Notes: a model not told the origin generated them from the letters alone. Positions 16,452 through 23,465 are shown, numbered from the stretch's first letter. The stretch: DNA of 28,667 nucleotides from Acholeplasmataceae bacterium UBA2284 (GCA_002345705.1 DDWO01000019.1:1-28667); one strand, 5' to 3'. Made by a program: numbers and translations.

Positions 16452-16775
16452 ATGAAACTAATCATTGCTATCGTTTCAAACGATGATGCAAACAAAGTTC
16501 AAAAGGCATTAGTAAAGGATAGATTCTTTTCAACACGTCTAGCAACTACAGGCGGATTCCTAAGAGCAGGGAATGTTACATTCTTAATTGGTGTTAACGA
16601 TGAGAAGGTTCCACAGGCATTAGAAATCATTGAAGCTCACAGTAAGAAGCGTACAAAACTCGTACCAAATACAATCGTCAATGAGTTTGGCTCATTTTCA
16701 GCATTACCAATCGAAGTCGAAGTTGGTGGAGCAACTGTATTTGTTGTGAATGTCGACCAATTTGTCAAAATTTAA
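16452..16775 (+). CDS. darA: Cyclic-di-AMP receptor, PII-like (DarA/PstA; DUF970)
   Basis: A 107-residue trimeric PII-like protein that binds c-di-AMP in Bacillota. It has the family N-terminus MKLIIAIVSNDDANKV, the ligand-site segment TTGGFLRAGNVTFLIGV and a conserved C-terminal VEVGGATVFVV. GAGGTGAT lies just before ATG 16452. The downstream effector of DarA is unresolved in the literature I know. In Bacillus darA (yaaQ) lies with tmk near holB, so its place between ribF and rpsO is different here. Its presence implies that the cell makes c-di-AMP; no cyclase is in the window. Confidence 0.92.
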   Translation: MKLIIAIVSNDDANKVQKALVKDRFFSTRLATTGGFLRAGNVTFLIGVNDEKVPQALEIIEAHSKKRTKLVPNTIVNEFGSFSALPIEVEVGGATVFVVNVDQFVKI

Positions 16776-16785
16776 TTGATTATCG

Positions 16786-16813
16786 TTGCATTTATAAAAT
16801 AAAATGCTACAAT
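16786..16813 (+). promoter_or_regulatory. Extended -10 promoter for rpsO
   Basis: TTGCAT (16786-16791), 16 bases, TACAAT (16808-16813) preceded by TGC, giving an extended -10. Start of transcription is expected near 16820, where the structured leader begins. Confidence 0.7.
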
Positions 16814-16819
16814 ATAAAA

Positions 16820-16863
16820 GGCGGTAACAAGGATACGGGAACGCCAACCCTGTCTTTAGTTAT
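16820..16863 (+). promoter_or_regulatory. Candidate S15-binding autoregulatory leader of rpsO
   Basis: Hand folding gives a hairpin: 16829-16839 pairs with 16848-16857 (bulged C36), extended by GTAAC (16824-16828) with GTTAT (16859-16863). The stem contains adjacent G31-U55 and G32-C54 pairs, the GU/GC motif that S15 recognises in 16S rRNA. The loop contains CGCC (16842-16845), which can pair with GGCG (16820-16823) to form a pseudoknot. The ribosome site AAAGGA (16869-16874) lies just downstream. Autogenous control of rpsO by leader RNA is established in several bacteria; this particular fold is my inference. Confidence 0.5.
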
Positions 16864-16883
16864 TCGAGAAAGGATGAAAAACA

Positions 16884-17153
16884 ATGGCACTTTCGAAAGA
16901 AAAGAAGAATGAAATCATTAAGGCTTATGCACAAAAAGAAGGGGACACTGGTTCACCAGAAGTTCAAATCGCAGTTCTTACACAAGAAATCAACGATTTA
17001 AACGGTCACCTACAAACGCATATTCACGATTTCCATTCACGTCGCGGCTTATTCGTTAAGATCGGACACAGACGTAGATTGCTTGGATATCTTCGTAACA
17101 AAGATGTTAAGAGATATCAAGATTTAATTCAAAAATTAGGATTACGTCGTTAA
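16884..17153 (+). CDS. rpsO: 30S ribosomal protein S15 (uS15)
   Basis: An 89-residue protein with the family-typical length and motifs: GDTGSPEVQIAVLT, HIHDFHSRRGLFVKIGHRRRLLGYL and the C-terminal RYQDLIQKLGLRR. It binds the 16S rRNA three-way junction early in 30S assembly. It has its own promoter, leader and terminator, then pnp follows, the conserved rpsO-pnp order. Confidence 0.98.
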   Translation: MALSKEKKNEIIKAYAQKEGDTGSPEVQIAVLTQEINDLNGHLQTHIHDFHSRRGLFVKIGHRRRLLGYLRNKDVKRYQDLIQKLGLRR

Positions 17154-17180
17154 AAGGTAAGCGCAAGCTTCCTTTTTTAT
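17154..17180 (+). terminator. Intrinsic terminator/attenuator between rpsO and pnp
   Basis: AAGG-t-AAGC (17154-17162), GCAA loop, GCTTCCTT (17167-17174), with one bulged T, then a T-rich tract. Partial readthrough into pnp is possible, though pnp also has a promoter candidate. Confidence 0.8.
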
Positions 17181-17187
17181 TTTATAA

Positions 17188-17216
17188 TATACATTATATG
17201 TGTTTTGTGGTATTAT
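17188..17216 (+). promoter_or_regulatory. Candidate extended -10 promoter for pnp
   Basis: TATACA (17188-17193), 17 bases, TGGTATTAT ending at 17216 with a TGn extension. The predicted leader is about 45 bases. Confidence 0.55.
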
Positions 17217-17270
17217 ATATAAGGCTATAGATAAGAAAATAGACATATAAAATGAAGGAGATTTTATATC

Positions 17271-19403
17271 ATGCAAAAAAAGACTTACGAAACACTGTTA
17301 GGTGGTAGAACCTTACGTGTTGAAATCGGAGAAGTAGCAAAGCAGGCTCATGGCTCTGCAATGATTACTTACGGAGAATCTACAGTATTAAGCGTTGTAA
17401 CAGCGAGAAATGAAGCTTCAACTCAAGACTTTTTCCCATTAATGGTAGTTTATCAAGAGAAGCTTTACGCAGCAGGTAAGATTCCAGGAGGATTCTTAAG
17501 AAGAGAAGGCAGACCATCAGAGCATGAAACACTGACTTCAAGATTAATTGATAGACCACTTCGTCCACTATTTCCAGATGGATTTAAGAATGAAGTCCAA
17601 ATCATTAATACCGTATTATCAAGTGATCCAGAATGCACTACAGAAATGGCTTCATTACTCGGTTCATCCGTAGTTTTAGGTATTTCTAATATTCCATTCA
17701 ATGGACCAGTTGCTGGTGTTCAAGTAGGTAGAATAAATAATGAATTTGTCATCAACCCAACTCCAGATCAACTATTAGTTTCTGATATCGACTTAATTGT
17801 TGCAGGTACTAAAACTGCAATCAACATGGTTGAAGCAGGAGCAAAACAAGTAACTGAAGATGTGATGCTAGACGCAATTATGTTTGGTCATGAAGCGATT
17901 AAAGAACTCGTTTCTTTCCAAGAAAAGATCCAAGCAGATTTCAACACTGAAAAGATGGATTTCGATAATTTCGCAGTTCCAGCTGAAGTTAAAAAAGAAG
18001 TTACTGACTTTGTTTATGATCGTATGATTAAGGCAGTGTCAATATTTGATAAGCTTGAAAGATATCATGCTATCGATCAACTTACTGAAGAAACATTAGA
18101 AAAATTCAAGAAGAAATCATTCTTCAAGGAAATTGATGGTGTCAAGGTATTTGACGAAACAGCGCAAAAGGATTACCTAGGACAAGTTAAGAAGGTTGTC
18201 GAAGGTATCGTAACTCAGGAAGTTAGAAGACTAATTACTCAAGACAAAGTACGCCCTGATGGACGTAAGGTTGATGAAATTAGACCTCTAGATTCAAGAA
18301 TTGATGTACTTCCAAGAACACATGGTTCAGCACTATTTACAAGAGGTCAAACACAAGCTTTAGGTGTTGTTACACTAGGAGCACTACGTGAAAACCAAAT
18401 TATTGATGGACTAGGACTAGAAGACACAAAGAGATTTATGCTACATTACAATTTCCCACCATTCTCAGTAGGTGAAACAGGACGTTATGGTTTTGTTGGC
18501 CGCAGAGAAGTTGGTCATGGTGCACTTGGTGAAAGAGCACTTTTACAGGTTTTACCAAATGAAGAAGAATTCCCATATACAATTCGTGTTGTATCAGAAA
18601 TTCTAGAATCTAACGGTTCATCTTCACAAGCAACTATTTGTGCTGGTTCAATGGCGTTAATGGCTGCTGGTGTTCCACTTAAGGCTCCAGTTGCTGGTAT
18701 TGCTATGGGATTAATCAAAGAAGGCGAATATTACACGATTTTATCTGACATCCAAGGGATGGAAGATCATGAAGGCGATATGGACTTTAAGGTTGCGGGA
18801 ACTAAAACAGGTATTACTGCTATTCAAATGGATATAAAGATTTCAGGTATTACTAGAGAGATCTTTAAAGAAGCTTTAGAACAAGCAAGAATTGCCAGAT
18901 TACATATCTTAGATCATATGAATAAGGTCGTTCCAGTTGTTAGAACTGAAATGTCTAAATATGCTCCAAAAGTGAAGATGATGCAAATTAATCCTGATAA
19001 GATTAGAGATGTAATTGGTGCTGGTGGAAAGATCATCACTCAAATTATCGAAGATAATAACATGGTTAAGATTGATATCGAACAAACTGGACGCGTTTAC
19101 TTAATGCATTCTGATATGAAATGGGTAGATAGAGCAATGGAAAGAATTGCTGCTTTAGTTAGAGAAGCTGTAGTTGGTGAAATCTATGAAGGTAAAGTAA
19201 CTCGTATTGAAAAATTCGGTTGCTTCGTAGAATTATGGCCAGGTACAGAAGGTTTAGTTCATATTTCTAGACTAGCTAAAGAAAGAGTTGAAAAGGTTGA
19301 AGATATCGTTTCTATGGGAGACCAAATACTTGTCAAGTGCATCGGAATCGATGATAAGGGCAGAGTAGATCTTTCAAGAAAAGATGCATTAACTGTTAAA
19401 TAA
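17271..19403 (+). CDS. pnp: Polyribonucleotide nucleotidyltransferase (PNPase)
   Basis: A 3'-5' phosphorolytic exoribonuclease of 710 residues acting in mRNA decay. Order: RNase PH domain 1 (RTLRVEIGEVAKQAHGS start), an all-helical linker, RNase PH domain 2 (DGRKVDEIRPLDSRIDVLPRTHGSALFTRGQTQ region split around residue 325), then KH (VIGAGGKIITQIIE, about 580) and S1 (GEIYEGKVTRIEKFGCFVEL, about 630-700). The catalytic domain motif GERALLQVLP and the downstream SILESNGSSSQATICAGSMAL-type region are intact. AAGGAG (17255-17260) precedes the ATG by 10 bases. The C-terminus is short, ending right after S1. Confidence 0.97.
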   Translation: MQKKTYETLLGGRTLRVEIGEVAKQAHGSAMITYGESTVLSVVTARNEASTQDFFPLMVVYQEKLYAAGKIPGGFLRREGRPSEHETLTSRLIDRPLRPLFPDGFKNEVQIINTVLSSDPECTTEMASLLGSSVVLGISNIPFNGPVAGVQVGRINNEFVINPTPDQLLVSDIDLIVAGTKTAINMVEAGAKQVTEDVMLDAIMFGHEAIKELVSFQEKIQADFNTEKMDFDNFAVPAEVKKEVTDFVYDRMIKAVSIFDKLERYHAIDQLTEETLEKFKKKSFFKEIDGVKVFDETAQKDYLGQVKKVVEGIVTQEVRRLITQDKVRPDGRKVDEIRPLDSRIDVLPRTHGSALFTRGQTQALGVVTLGALRENQIIDGLGLEDTKRFMLHYNFPPFSVGETGRYGFVGRREVGHGALGERALLQVLPNEEEFPYTIRVVSEILESNGSSSQATICAGSMALMAAGVPLKAPVAGIAMGLIKEGEYYTILSDIQGMEDHEGDMDFKVAGTKTGITAIQMDIKISGITREIFKEALEQARIARLHILDHMNKVVPVVRTEMSKYAPKVKMMQINPDKIRDVIGAGGKIITQIIEDNNMVKIDIEQTGRVYLMHSDMKWVDRAMERIAALVREAVVGEIYEGKVTRIEKFGCFVELWPGTEGLVHISRLAKERVEKVEDIVSMGDQILVKCIGIDDKGRVDLSRKDALTVK

Positions 19404-19410
19404 CGTACAA

Positions 19411-19441
19411 ATGAGACTCATATTTCGAGTCTCATTTTTTT
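19411..19441 (+). terminator. Intrinsic terminator after pnp
   Basis: A perfect 9-bp stem ATGAGACTC (19411-19419)/GAGTCTCAT (19427-19435), 7-base loop, then a T-run. Confidence 0.92.
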
Positions 19442-19458
19442 CTCAATGTGAAATAAAG

Positions 19459-19503
19459 TATAATACGTAGAAATAAGTTTATTCTTAGAATTGGTGGTAT
19501 AAT
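19459..19503 (+). promoter_or_regulatory. Promoter region of the first bL25 gene
   Basis: Two TATAAT hexamers occur at 19459-19464 and 19498-19503. The second is preceded by TGG, an extended -10, and lies 26 bases before the gene; neither has a strong -35. Confidence 0.5.
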
Positions 19504-19529
19504 AAAGTCGTAATGGAAGGGAAAAAGAA

Positions 19530-20153
19530 ATGAAACTACAAATAAGAACCGAATCTTTAAGATTGGTTAGAGAGGCACATCAAGTGCCTGGAGTAATGTA
19601 TGGGAAGGGGATCTCACCTGTAAATGTACAAGTTGATGAAAAAGAATTCAAGGAAGCATTGAAGAAATATGGCAAGAGTATGACCTTCAAGGCTGAGCTG
19701 AATGGAGTAACACATGATGTCTATATCAAATATACTCAAGGAAGAATCTTACTACCTGAAACAATTCTACATTTCGACTTGCATAGAGTTTCTGAAAAGG
19801 AAATGTTTAAGACAACAATTCCAATTCAATTACTCGGTAAGGAAGCTTTCCATGGACAATCCTATTTACTTTTACAAGAGCTAGATATGCTTGAAGTTGA
19901 GTTCGCACCTGGACAAGGTTTATCAAAGATTGAAGTCGATGTATCCAATTTAAAAATTGGCGATTCTATTCATGTAAGAGACTTAAATCTAGGTCATGGT
20001 ATCGTCATTTTAGAAGATATGGATCAAATGATTGCTCACGTGAAAGAACATATCGTAGCTGAAGAAGAACCAGTGGTTGTTAAGCCGGTTGTAGCATCAG
20101 TTATTGATGAAAAAGTGGTAGAAACTGTAGCACAAAAGAGAGCAAAAGCATAA
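19530..20153 (+). CDS. rplY: 50S ribosomal protein bL25 / general stress protein Ctc, copy 1
   Basis: A 207-residue long-form bL25 (TL5/Ctc type): an N-terminal 5S-rRNA-binding beta-barrel (about 1-92, with VPGVMYGK and ILHFDLHRV) and a C-terminal domain (about 93-180, with IPIQLLGKEAF and DVSNLKIGDSI), then an acidic and Val/Ala-rich tail ending in KRAKA. The usual bL25 form of Bacillota is Ctc, which binds 5S rRNA in the 50S central protuberance. It has its own promoter and terminator. A paralogue with about half identical residues follows at 20292. Confidence 0.9.
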   Translation: MKLQIRTESLRLVREAHQVPGVMYGKGISPVNVQVDEKEFKEALKKYGKSMTFKAELNGVTHDVYIKYTQGRILLPETILHFDLHRVSEKEMFKTTIPIQLLGKEAFHGQSYLLLQELDMLEVEFAPGQGLSKIEVDVSNLKIGDSIHVRDLNLGHGIVILEDMDQMIAHVKEHIVAEEEPVVVKPVVASVIDEKVVETVAQKRAKA

Positions 20154-20170
20154 CTAATAACGACTAAATA

Positions 20171-20199
20171 AAAATGAAGATAACCTCTTCATTTTTTTT
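20171..20199 (+). terminator. Intrinsic terminator between the bL25 copies
   Basis: AAAATGAAGA (20171-20180), loop TAACC, TCTTCATTTT (20186-20195), continuing into a T-run. Confidence 0.92.
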
Positions 20200-20236
20200 A
20201 TGAATTGCTCAGTAAGGCTGTTATGAGGCTGCTGAT

Positions 20237-20265
20237 TTGCATAAAAAGCTCTTTTTTGATATAAT
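20237..20265 (+). promoter_or_regulatory. Extended -10 promoter of the second bL25 gene
   Basis: TTGCAT (20237-20242), 17 bases, TATAAT (20260-20265) preceded by TGA. Strong match, so the paralogue is independently transcribed. Confidence 0.75.
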
Positions 20266-20291
20266 AGAGATAATATTGAAAGGAGCAAGAT

Positions 20292-20915
20292 ATGAAATTA
20301 GAACTTAGAACAGAAAAATTAAATGATATTAGAAAAGAGAATTTAGTGCCTGGTGTGATGTATGGAAAATCTATAGAGTCCACATCAGTTCAAGCAGAAA
20401 AAAGTGAGGTTTTAGAAGCGATTAAAACCTATGGAAAGCATAAGACCTTTAAGGTTAGAGTGGATGGAAAATACCATCATGTGTATATTAAAAATATTCA
20501 ATCAAACATTTTAAATCCACATGAAATCATTCATTTTGATTTACATAGAGTAACACCAAAGGAAACGATGACTACACAAATCCCAGTTGAATTATTAGGT
20601 AAGGAAGCATTTTTTAATAAGACATTATATGCAGAGCTTGTTTTATCAGAGATTACTGCTGAATATAATCCGGGATCTGGTGTTTCCTCATTTGATATTG
20701 ATGTATCAAAGCTTGAGCTTGGTGATGAAATCAAGGTCAAGGATCTGAAGGTACCTAAGGGAATAACGATTAAGAATGACCCTGATCAAATCATCGTGAT
20801 GATGAAGGAAGTTCATGTAGTTGCTGAGGAAGAAGAAAAAACAACTACTGAAGAACTTGAGGATGCATTGGAAGCTCAACAGATGGATGATTTAACAACG
20901 GATACAAATCGTTAA
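20292..20915 (+). CDS. 50S ribosomal protein bL25 / Ctc paralogue, copy 2
   Basis: Also 207 residues and alignable to copy 1 along the two folded domains with no internal gap visible before about residue 170. Shared blocks include VPGVMYGK, HFDLHRV, LLGKEAF and VAEEE; I count roughly half of positions identical. The tail differs: copy 2 is acidic and Thr/Asp/Glu-rich (EEEEKTTTEELEDALEAQQ) where copy 1 ends basic. The order rplY-rplY'-rnpB has separate promoters. Either copy may be ribosomal and the other stress-specific or a 5S/RNP-binding variant, which is unproven. Confidence 0.88.
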   Translation: MKLELRTEKLNDIRKENLVPGVMYGKSIESTSVQAEKSEVLEAIKTYGKHKTFKVRVDGKYHHVYIKNIQSNILNPHEIIHFDLHRVTPKETMTTQIPVELLGKEAFFNKTLYAELVLSEITAEYNPGSGVSSFDIDVSKLELGDEIKVKDLKVPKGITIKNDPDQIIVMMKEVHVVAEEEEKTTTEELEDALEAQQMDDLTTDTNR

Positions 20916-20920
20916 AATCA

Positions 20921-20949
20921 TTGTTGTTTAAAATGATTTATGATATAAT
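20921..20949 (+). promoter_or_regulatory. Extended -10 promoter of rnpB
   Basis: TTGTTG (20921-20926), 17 bases, TATAAT (20944-20949) preceded by TGA, immediately upstream of the RNase P RNA 5' end. Confidence 0.75.
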
Positions 20950-20955
20950 TTATAA

Positions 20956-21302
20956 GTCAATGGAAGGTGACCGAGCCTATTTATAGGTTAGGAAAGTCCA
21001 TGCTAGCACATTCTGAGATGGATGTAGTGTTTGTGCCTAGGGAAAAAATAACCTAGGGTACGAGAGATCGTAACGGCGTCTGATGGTCTAAGGGAAACTA
21101 TGATCTAGGACAAAACGTGCCACAGAAACGAGCTTTCTAGAAATAGAAAGATGAAACGCGGTAAACCCCTCAAGCTAGCAACCCAAATTTGGTAGGGGCA
21201 CGTACGAGAGCGAATTAAAGCTCGAGTATGCTACTATGTAGAGATAAATGGTCACACCCTTTATTAGGGAACAGAACATGGCTTATGCACATTGGCATAA
21301 CT
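20956..21302 (+). ncRNA. rnpB: RNase P RNA
   Basis: Catalytic RNA that removes 5' leaders from pre-tRNAs together with RnpA. The conserved region AGGAAAGTCC follows near 20991 and the matching 3' segment ACAGAACATGGCTTA lies at 21271-21285, the two halves of the universally conserved core (P4 region). The outer stem P1 can be drawn from GTCAATG (20956-20962) and CATTGGC (21290-21296) with one G-U pair. Length about 345 bases. Bacillota usually have type B architecture; I did not fold the inner helices to assign type. Ends are estimated from P1. Confidence 0.93.
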
Positions 21303-21324
21303 AGGTCCCTCGGGACCTTTTTAT
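21303..21324 (+). terminator. Intrinsic terminator of rnpB
   Basis: AGGTCC (21303-21308), loop CTCG, GGACCT (21313-21318), then a T-rich tract ending 12 bases before the hydrolase ATG. Some readthrough could supply the hydrolase, for which I see no separate promoter. Confidence 0.88.
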
Positions 21325-21336
21325 TTAGGAGATTTT

Positions 21337-21999
21337 ATGAAACTTTATGTAGGGAATATTGAATTAAATTTTGAAAAGAAAGGCTCTGGTAAGCCACTAA
21401 TAATGATTCATGGTAATGGAGAAGATCTCCATATTTTTGATGAATTGACAGAGTCCTTGAAAAACGATTTTACTATATATTCAATCGATATGAGAAATCA
21501 TGGTAAAAGCTCTATGACTGATGATTTTGATTATAGCATCATGGCATATGATCTCTATTTGTTTATTCAAAAACTTCGTATTGATAAACCTTTTTTCTTT
21601 GGTTTTTCTGATGGTGGTATTCTTGGGTTACTATTATCCATCGGATATCCTGATCTTTTTGAAAAGGTAGTGGTTGCTGGTGCAAATATGAATCCAAAGG
21701 GAATTCTTCCAAGGATTACAAAAATCAGCCTAGAAAACTATGAAAAGACAAAAAGTCCATATGAAAAAATGATGATTGAACAACCAAATATTAGAAATCA
21801 AGACTTGAATAAAATAAAAACACCAGTCTTGGTGTTAGCTGGTGAGTATGATATTGTTAGAGAAACGCATACAAAAAGAATTGCAAGACATATTAAGAAT
21901 TCAACCTTAAGGATTATACCCAAGCGAGCACATCATGATTATATTGTTCATACAGATGAACTAAAGGATATATTAAAGGATTTTTATTATTCAATATAA
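21337..21999 (+). CDS. Alpha/beta-hydrolase fold protein
   Basis: A 220-residue cytosolic hydrolase. Visible elements: oxyanion-hole motif HGNGE (near residue 25), strand DMRNHGKS, nucleophile elbow GFSDGG (Ser near 93; family form G-x-S-x-G), acid AGEYDIV and catalytic His in RAHHDY. All triad residues are present, so it is probably active as an esterase, lipase or C-C hydrolase, but the substrate cannot be read. AGGAG (21327-21331) is 5 bases before the ATG. It is the only gene between rnpB and the CaCA exchanger on the opposite strand. Confidence 0.85.
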   Translation: MKLYVGNIELNFEKKGSGKPLIMIHGNGEDLHIFDELTESLKNDFTIYSIDMRNHGKSSMTDDFDYSIMAYDLYLFIQKLRIDKPFFFGFSDGGILGLLLSIGYPDLFEKVVVAGANMNPKGILPRITKISLENYEKTKSPYEKMMIEQPNIRNQDLNKIKTPVLVLAGEYDIVRETHTKRIARHIKNSTLRIIPKRAHHDYIVHTDELKDILKDFYYSI

Positions 22000-22013
22000 G
22001 TTTTAAATCTAAA

Positions 22014-22041
22014 AAAAACAACCTCGTTGAAGGTTGTTTTT
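22014..22041. terminator. Bidirectional intrinsic terminator
   Basis: AAAACAACCT (22015-22024), loop CGTTGA, AGGTTGTTTT (22031-22040). The A-run on one side and T-run on the other make it work for the hydrolase (+) and the CaCA exchanger (-), which converge here. Confidence 0.9.
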
Positions 22042-22044
22042 GTA

Positions 22045-23040
22045 TTAAATAAGTCCTAATGCTCTAATGATAATATATGCAATATACGCAAAGTAAATTA
22101 ATGCTAGTATCCAGCCTTCGCCCTTAGAAATAGATTTTTTAGTGAATGCAAATAAAACCATTACCAATGTAATACCAATCAAAATAACAGTATCAATTAA
22201 AACATCTTGATTCATTCTCAGTGGTGTAACTAAACCAGCAAGACCAACAATCCATAATGTGTTGAACACGTTAGATCCTAATACGTTACCAATCGCAATT
22301 TCATTCTCACCCTTTTTAGAAGCCATGACTGAAGTCACAAGCTCAGGAAGAGAAGTTCCTAACGCAACGACACTAAGTCCTACTAAGGTAATCGCTCTTG
22401 TTCTTTCCATTCCAAAGACATTTTCAAGCAATTGAACGGACAAATACTCTGCACCATAGGTAACCATATATCCCCCTAATGACACACCAGCTAAGCCAAT
22501 AAGAAGAAATGTTATCGCCTTTTTCATGTCAATCACTTTGATTTCCTCAACGTGATTTGATTCCTTATGACTTCTTAGCATTAAATACATATAATAAGCG
22601 AAAAACATTAATAAGATTAAAGCTTCCCACCACACAATTCTAGCATCGGATTGGAAGAAAAATGCTAAGACTGAAATTAAGATTGTTATAACAATCAAGA
22701 AAGGGAACTCTTGTTTAAACATTGTTCTTTTCACAGCTAAAGGCATCACAATTGCACTAAATCCTAAGATCAATGTAATATTTGCGATATTGGACCCAAT
22801 AACATTACCCATAGCGATATCTGCTGTTGTCCCTTGAGCACGAGCTGATAGTGCAGCAGCAAAGCTCACACCTAGTTCAGGAAGACTTGTACCAAAGGCT
22901 ACTAAGGTCAATCCAATAATTAGGGGTGAAACATTAAACTTTCTCGCAATTGAACTCGATGAAACAATGAAGAAATCGGCTCCTTTAATAAGGAAAACAA
23001 ACCCAGTAACTAAAACTAAAGCATGTAGAAAAATTTGCAT
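22045..23040 (-). CDS. CaCA-superfamily cation/Ca2+ exchanger (YrbG-like)
   Basis: A 331-residue inner-membrane antiporter with the two inverted alpha repeats of the family: GTSLPELGVSFAAA with GNVIGSNIAN in the first half and GTSLPELVTSVMAS with GNVLGSNVFN in the second, about 10 transmembrane segments in total and a short charged loop (about 158-170). It exchanges Na+ or H+ for divalent cations; the family usually exports Ca2+. The Mn2+ riboswitch just upstream suggests Mn2+ may be a substrate, an inference. AAAGGATG lies upstream of the ATG. It ends at a bidirectional terminator. Confidence 0.9.
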   Translation of the reverse strand: MQIFLHALVLVTGFVFLIKGADFFIVSSSSIARKFNVSPLIIGLTLVAFGTSLPELGVSFAAALSARAQGTTADIAMGNVIGSNIANITLILGFSAIVMPLAVKRTMFKQEFPFLIVITILISVLAFFFQSDARIVWWEALILLMFFAYYMYLMLRSHKESNHVEEIKVIDMKKAITFLLIGLAGVSLGGYMVTYGAEYLSVQLLENVFGMERTRAITLVGLSVVALGTSLPELVTSVMASKKGENEIAIGNVLGSNVFNTLWIVGLAGLVTPLRMNQDVLIDTVILIGITLVMVLFAFTKKSISKGEGWILALIYFAYIAYIIIRALGLI

Positions 23041-23095
23041 GACTTGTACGCATCCTTTATCAATTTTTGGACTATTTGTCTTCGTGTTTAAATAA

Positions 23096-23127
23096 TAAAA
23101 ACCCTCAAGACAAAAAAGTCTTGAAGG
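23096..23127 (-). terminator. Riboswitch-controlled terminator upstream of the CaCA exchanger
   Basis: On the minus strand TCAAGAC (23124-23118) and GTCTTGA (23111-23105) form a 7-bp stem, extended by CC/GG pairs past one mismatch, with an all-T loop and a T-run after it. Confidence 0.85.
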
Positions 23128-23206
23128 TCTCGTTACAAGATAATCTTGAAATTAACCGGGCATTACGCCGTACTGACGATTAATTTAGGGCTAACTACTC
23201 CCCTTC
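23096..23206 (-). promoter_or_regulatory. yybP-ykoY (Mn2+) riboswitch with expression platform
   Basis: On the minus strand GAAGGGGAGTAG (23206-23195) and CGAGACCTTC (23132-23123) are the two conserved arms of this class; P1 pairs GAAGG (23206-23202) with CCTTC (23127-23123). Between them lies GTCAGTACGGCGTAATGCCC (23177-23158), fitting the second conserved loop. The P1 3' arm is also the start of the terminator stem at 23127-23102, so aptamer and terminator exclude each other. Mn2+ binding should favour P1 and permit exporter expression, as established for this class. It precedes the CaCA exchanger by 60 bases. Confidence 0.85.
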
Positions 23207-23214
23207 ATACATTC

Positions 23215-23243
23215 ATTTTAACACAAATTTTTTGACACTTCAA
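23215..23243 (-). promoter_or_regulatory. Promoter of the riboswitch-CaCA transcript
   Basis: Minus strand TTGAAG (23243-23238), 17 bases, TAAAAT (23220-23215) preceded by TGT (extended -10). Expected start near 23208, the first base of the aptamer. Confidence 0.7.
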
Positions 23244-23288
23244 GCAGTTCTTGGATAAAGTGAATAATGCCTCAATACTGGAAAATTA

Positions 23289-23317
23289 TTGACTTTTGAC
23301 TATAAAAAGAGTATGAT
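23289..23317 (+). promoter_or_regulatory. Promoter of the CorC pair
   Basis: TTGACT (23289-23294), 17 bases, TATGAT (23312-23317). A second TTGACT at 23296-23301 may give an alternative start. Expected start near 23324. It is divergent from the riboswitch promoter, 45 bases away. Confidence 0.65.
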
Positions 23318-23323
23318 ATTTAT

Positions 23324-23440
23324 ATCACATGGTGATGGAGGACTTAATAGTAAAAATGGAAGAATGCAGTAGTAGGATCGACGATCCAACATATCCGGAA
23401 TTCAAAGATATCAAGCACGATGCTTTTTTTGGTGTCTTTT
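23324..23440 (+). promoter_or_regulatory. Structured leader of unknown class upstream of the two CorC genes
   Basis: A leader of about 140 bases starts at the predicted transcription start. Visible helices: ATCAC (23324-23328)/GTGAT (23332-23336); GGATC (23375-23379)/GATCC (23383-23387); ATATC (23391-23395)/GATAT (23407-23411). The last uses bases that also form the terminator with GGTGTC, so two exclusive states are possible, the logic of a transcriptional riboswitch or attenuator. I do not recognise consensus motifs of M-box, yybP-ykoY, NiCo, fluoride or other classes. Folding by hand only. Confidence 0.45.
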
Positions 23441-23443
23441 TTT
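23404..23443 (+). terminator. Terminator in the CorC leader
   Basis: AAAGATATC (23404-23412) pairs with GGTGTCTTT (23431-23439), two G-U pairs; inside it AAGCA (23413-23417) pairs with TGCTT (23421-23425). A run of seven T follows from 23437. It sits 22 bases before the CorC start, so it would attenuate the operon. Confidence 0.7.
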
Positions 23444-23465
23444 GTTACGAAAGTGAGGGATTAGC

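Noticed and set aside
16788..16806. AT-rich inverted repeat GCATTTAT/ATAAAATGC after darA
   Set aside because: It has a bulge, no following T-tract and overlaps the rpsO promoter, so it is probably chance in AT-rich DNA.
23331..23340. GGTGATGGAG resembles the start of the fluoride riboswitch
   Set aside because: The downstream UCACC arm and the CUCC-type pseudoknot strand of that class are absent, and the downstream genes are not fluoride exporters.
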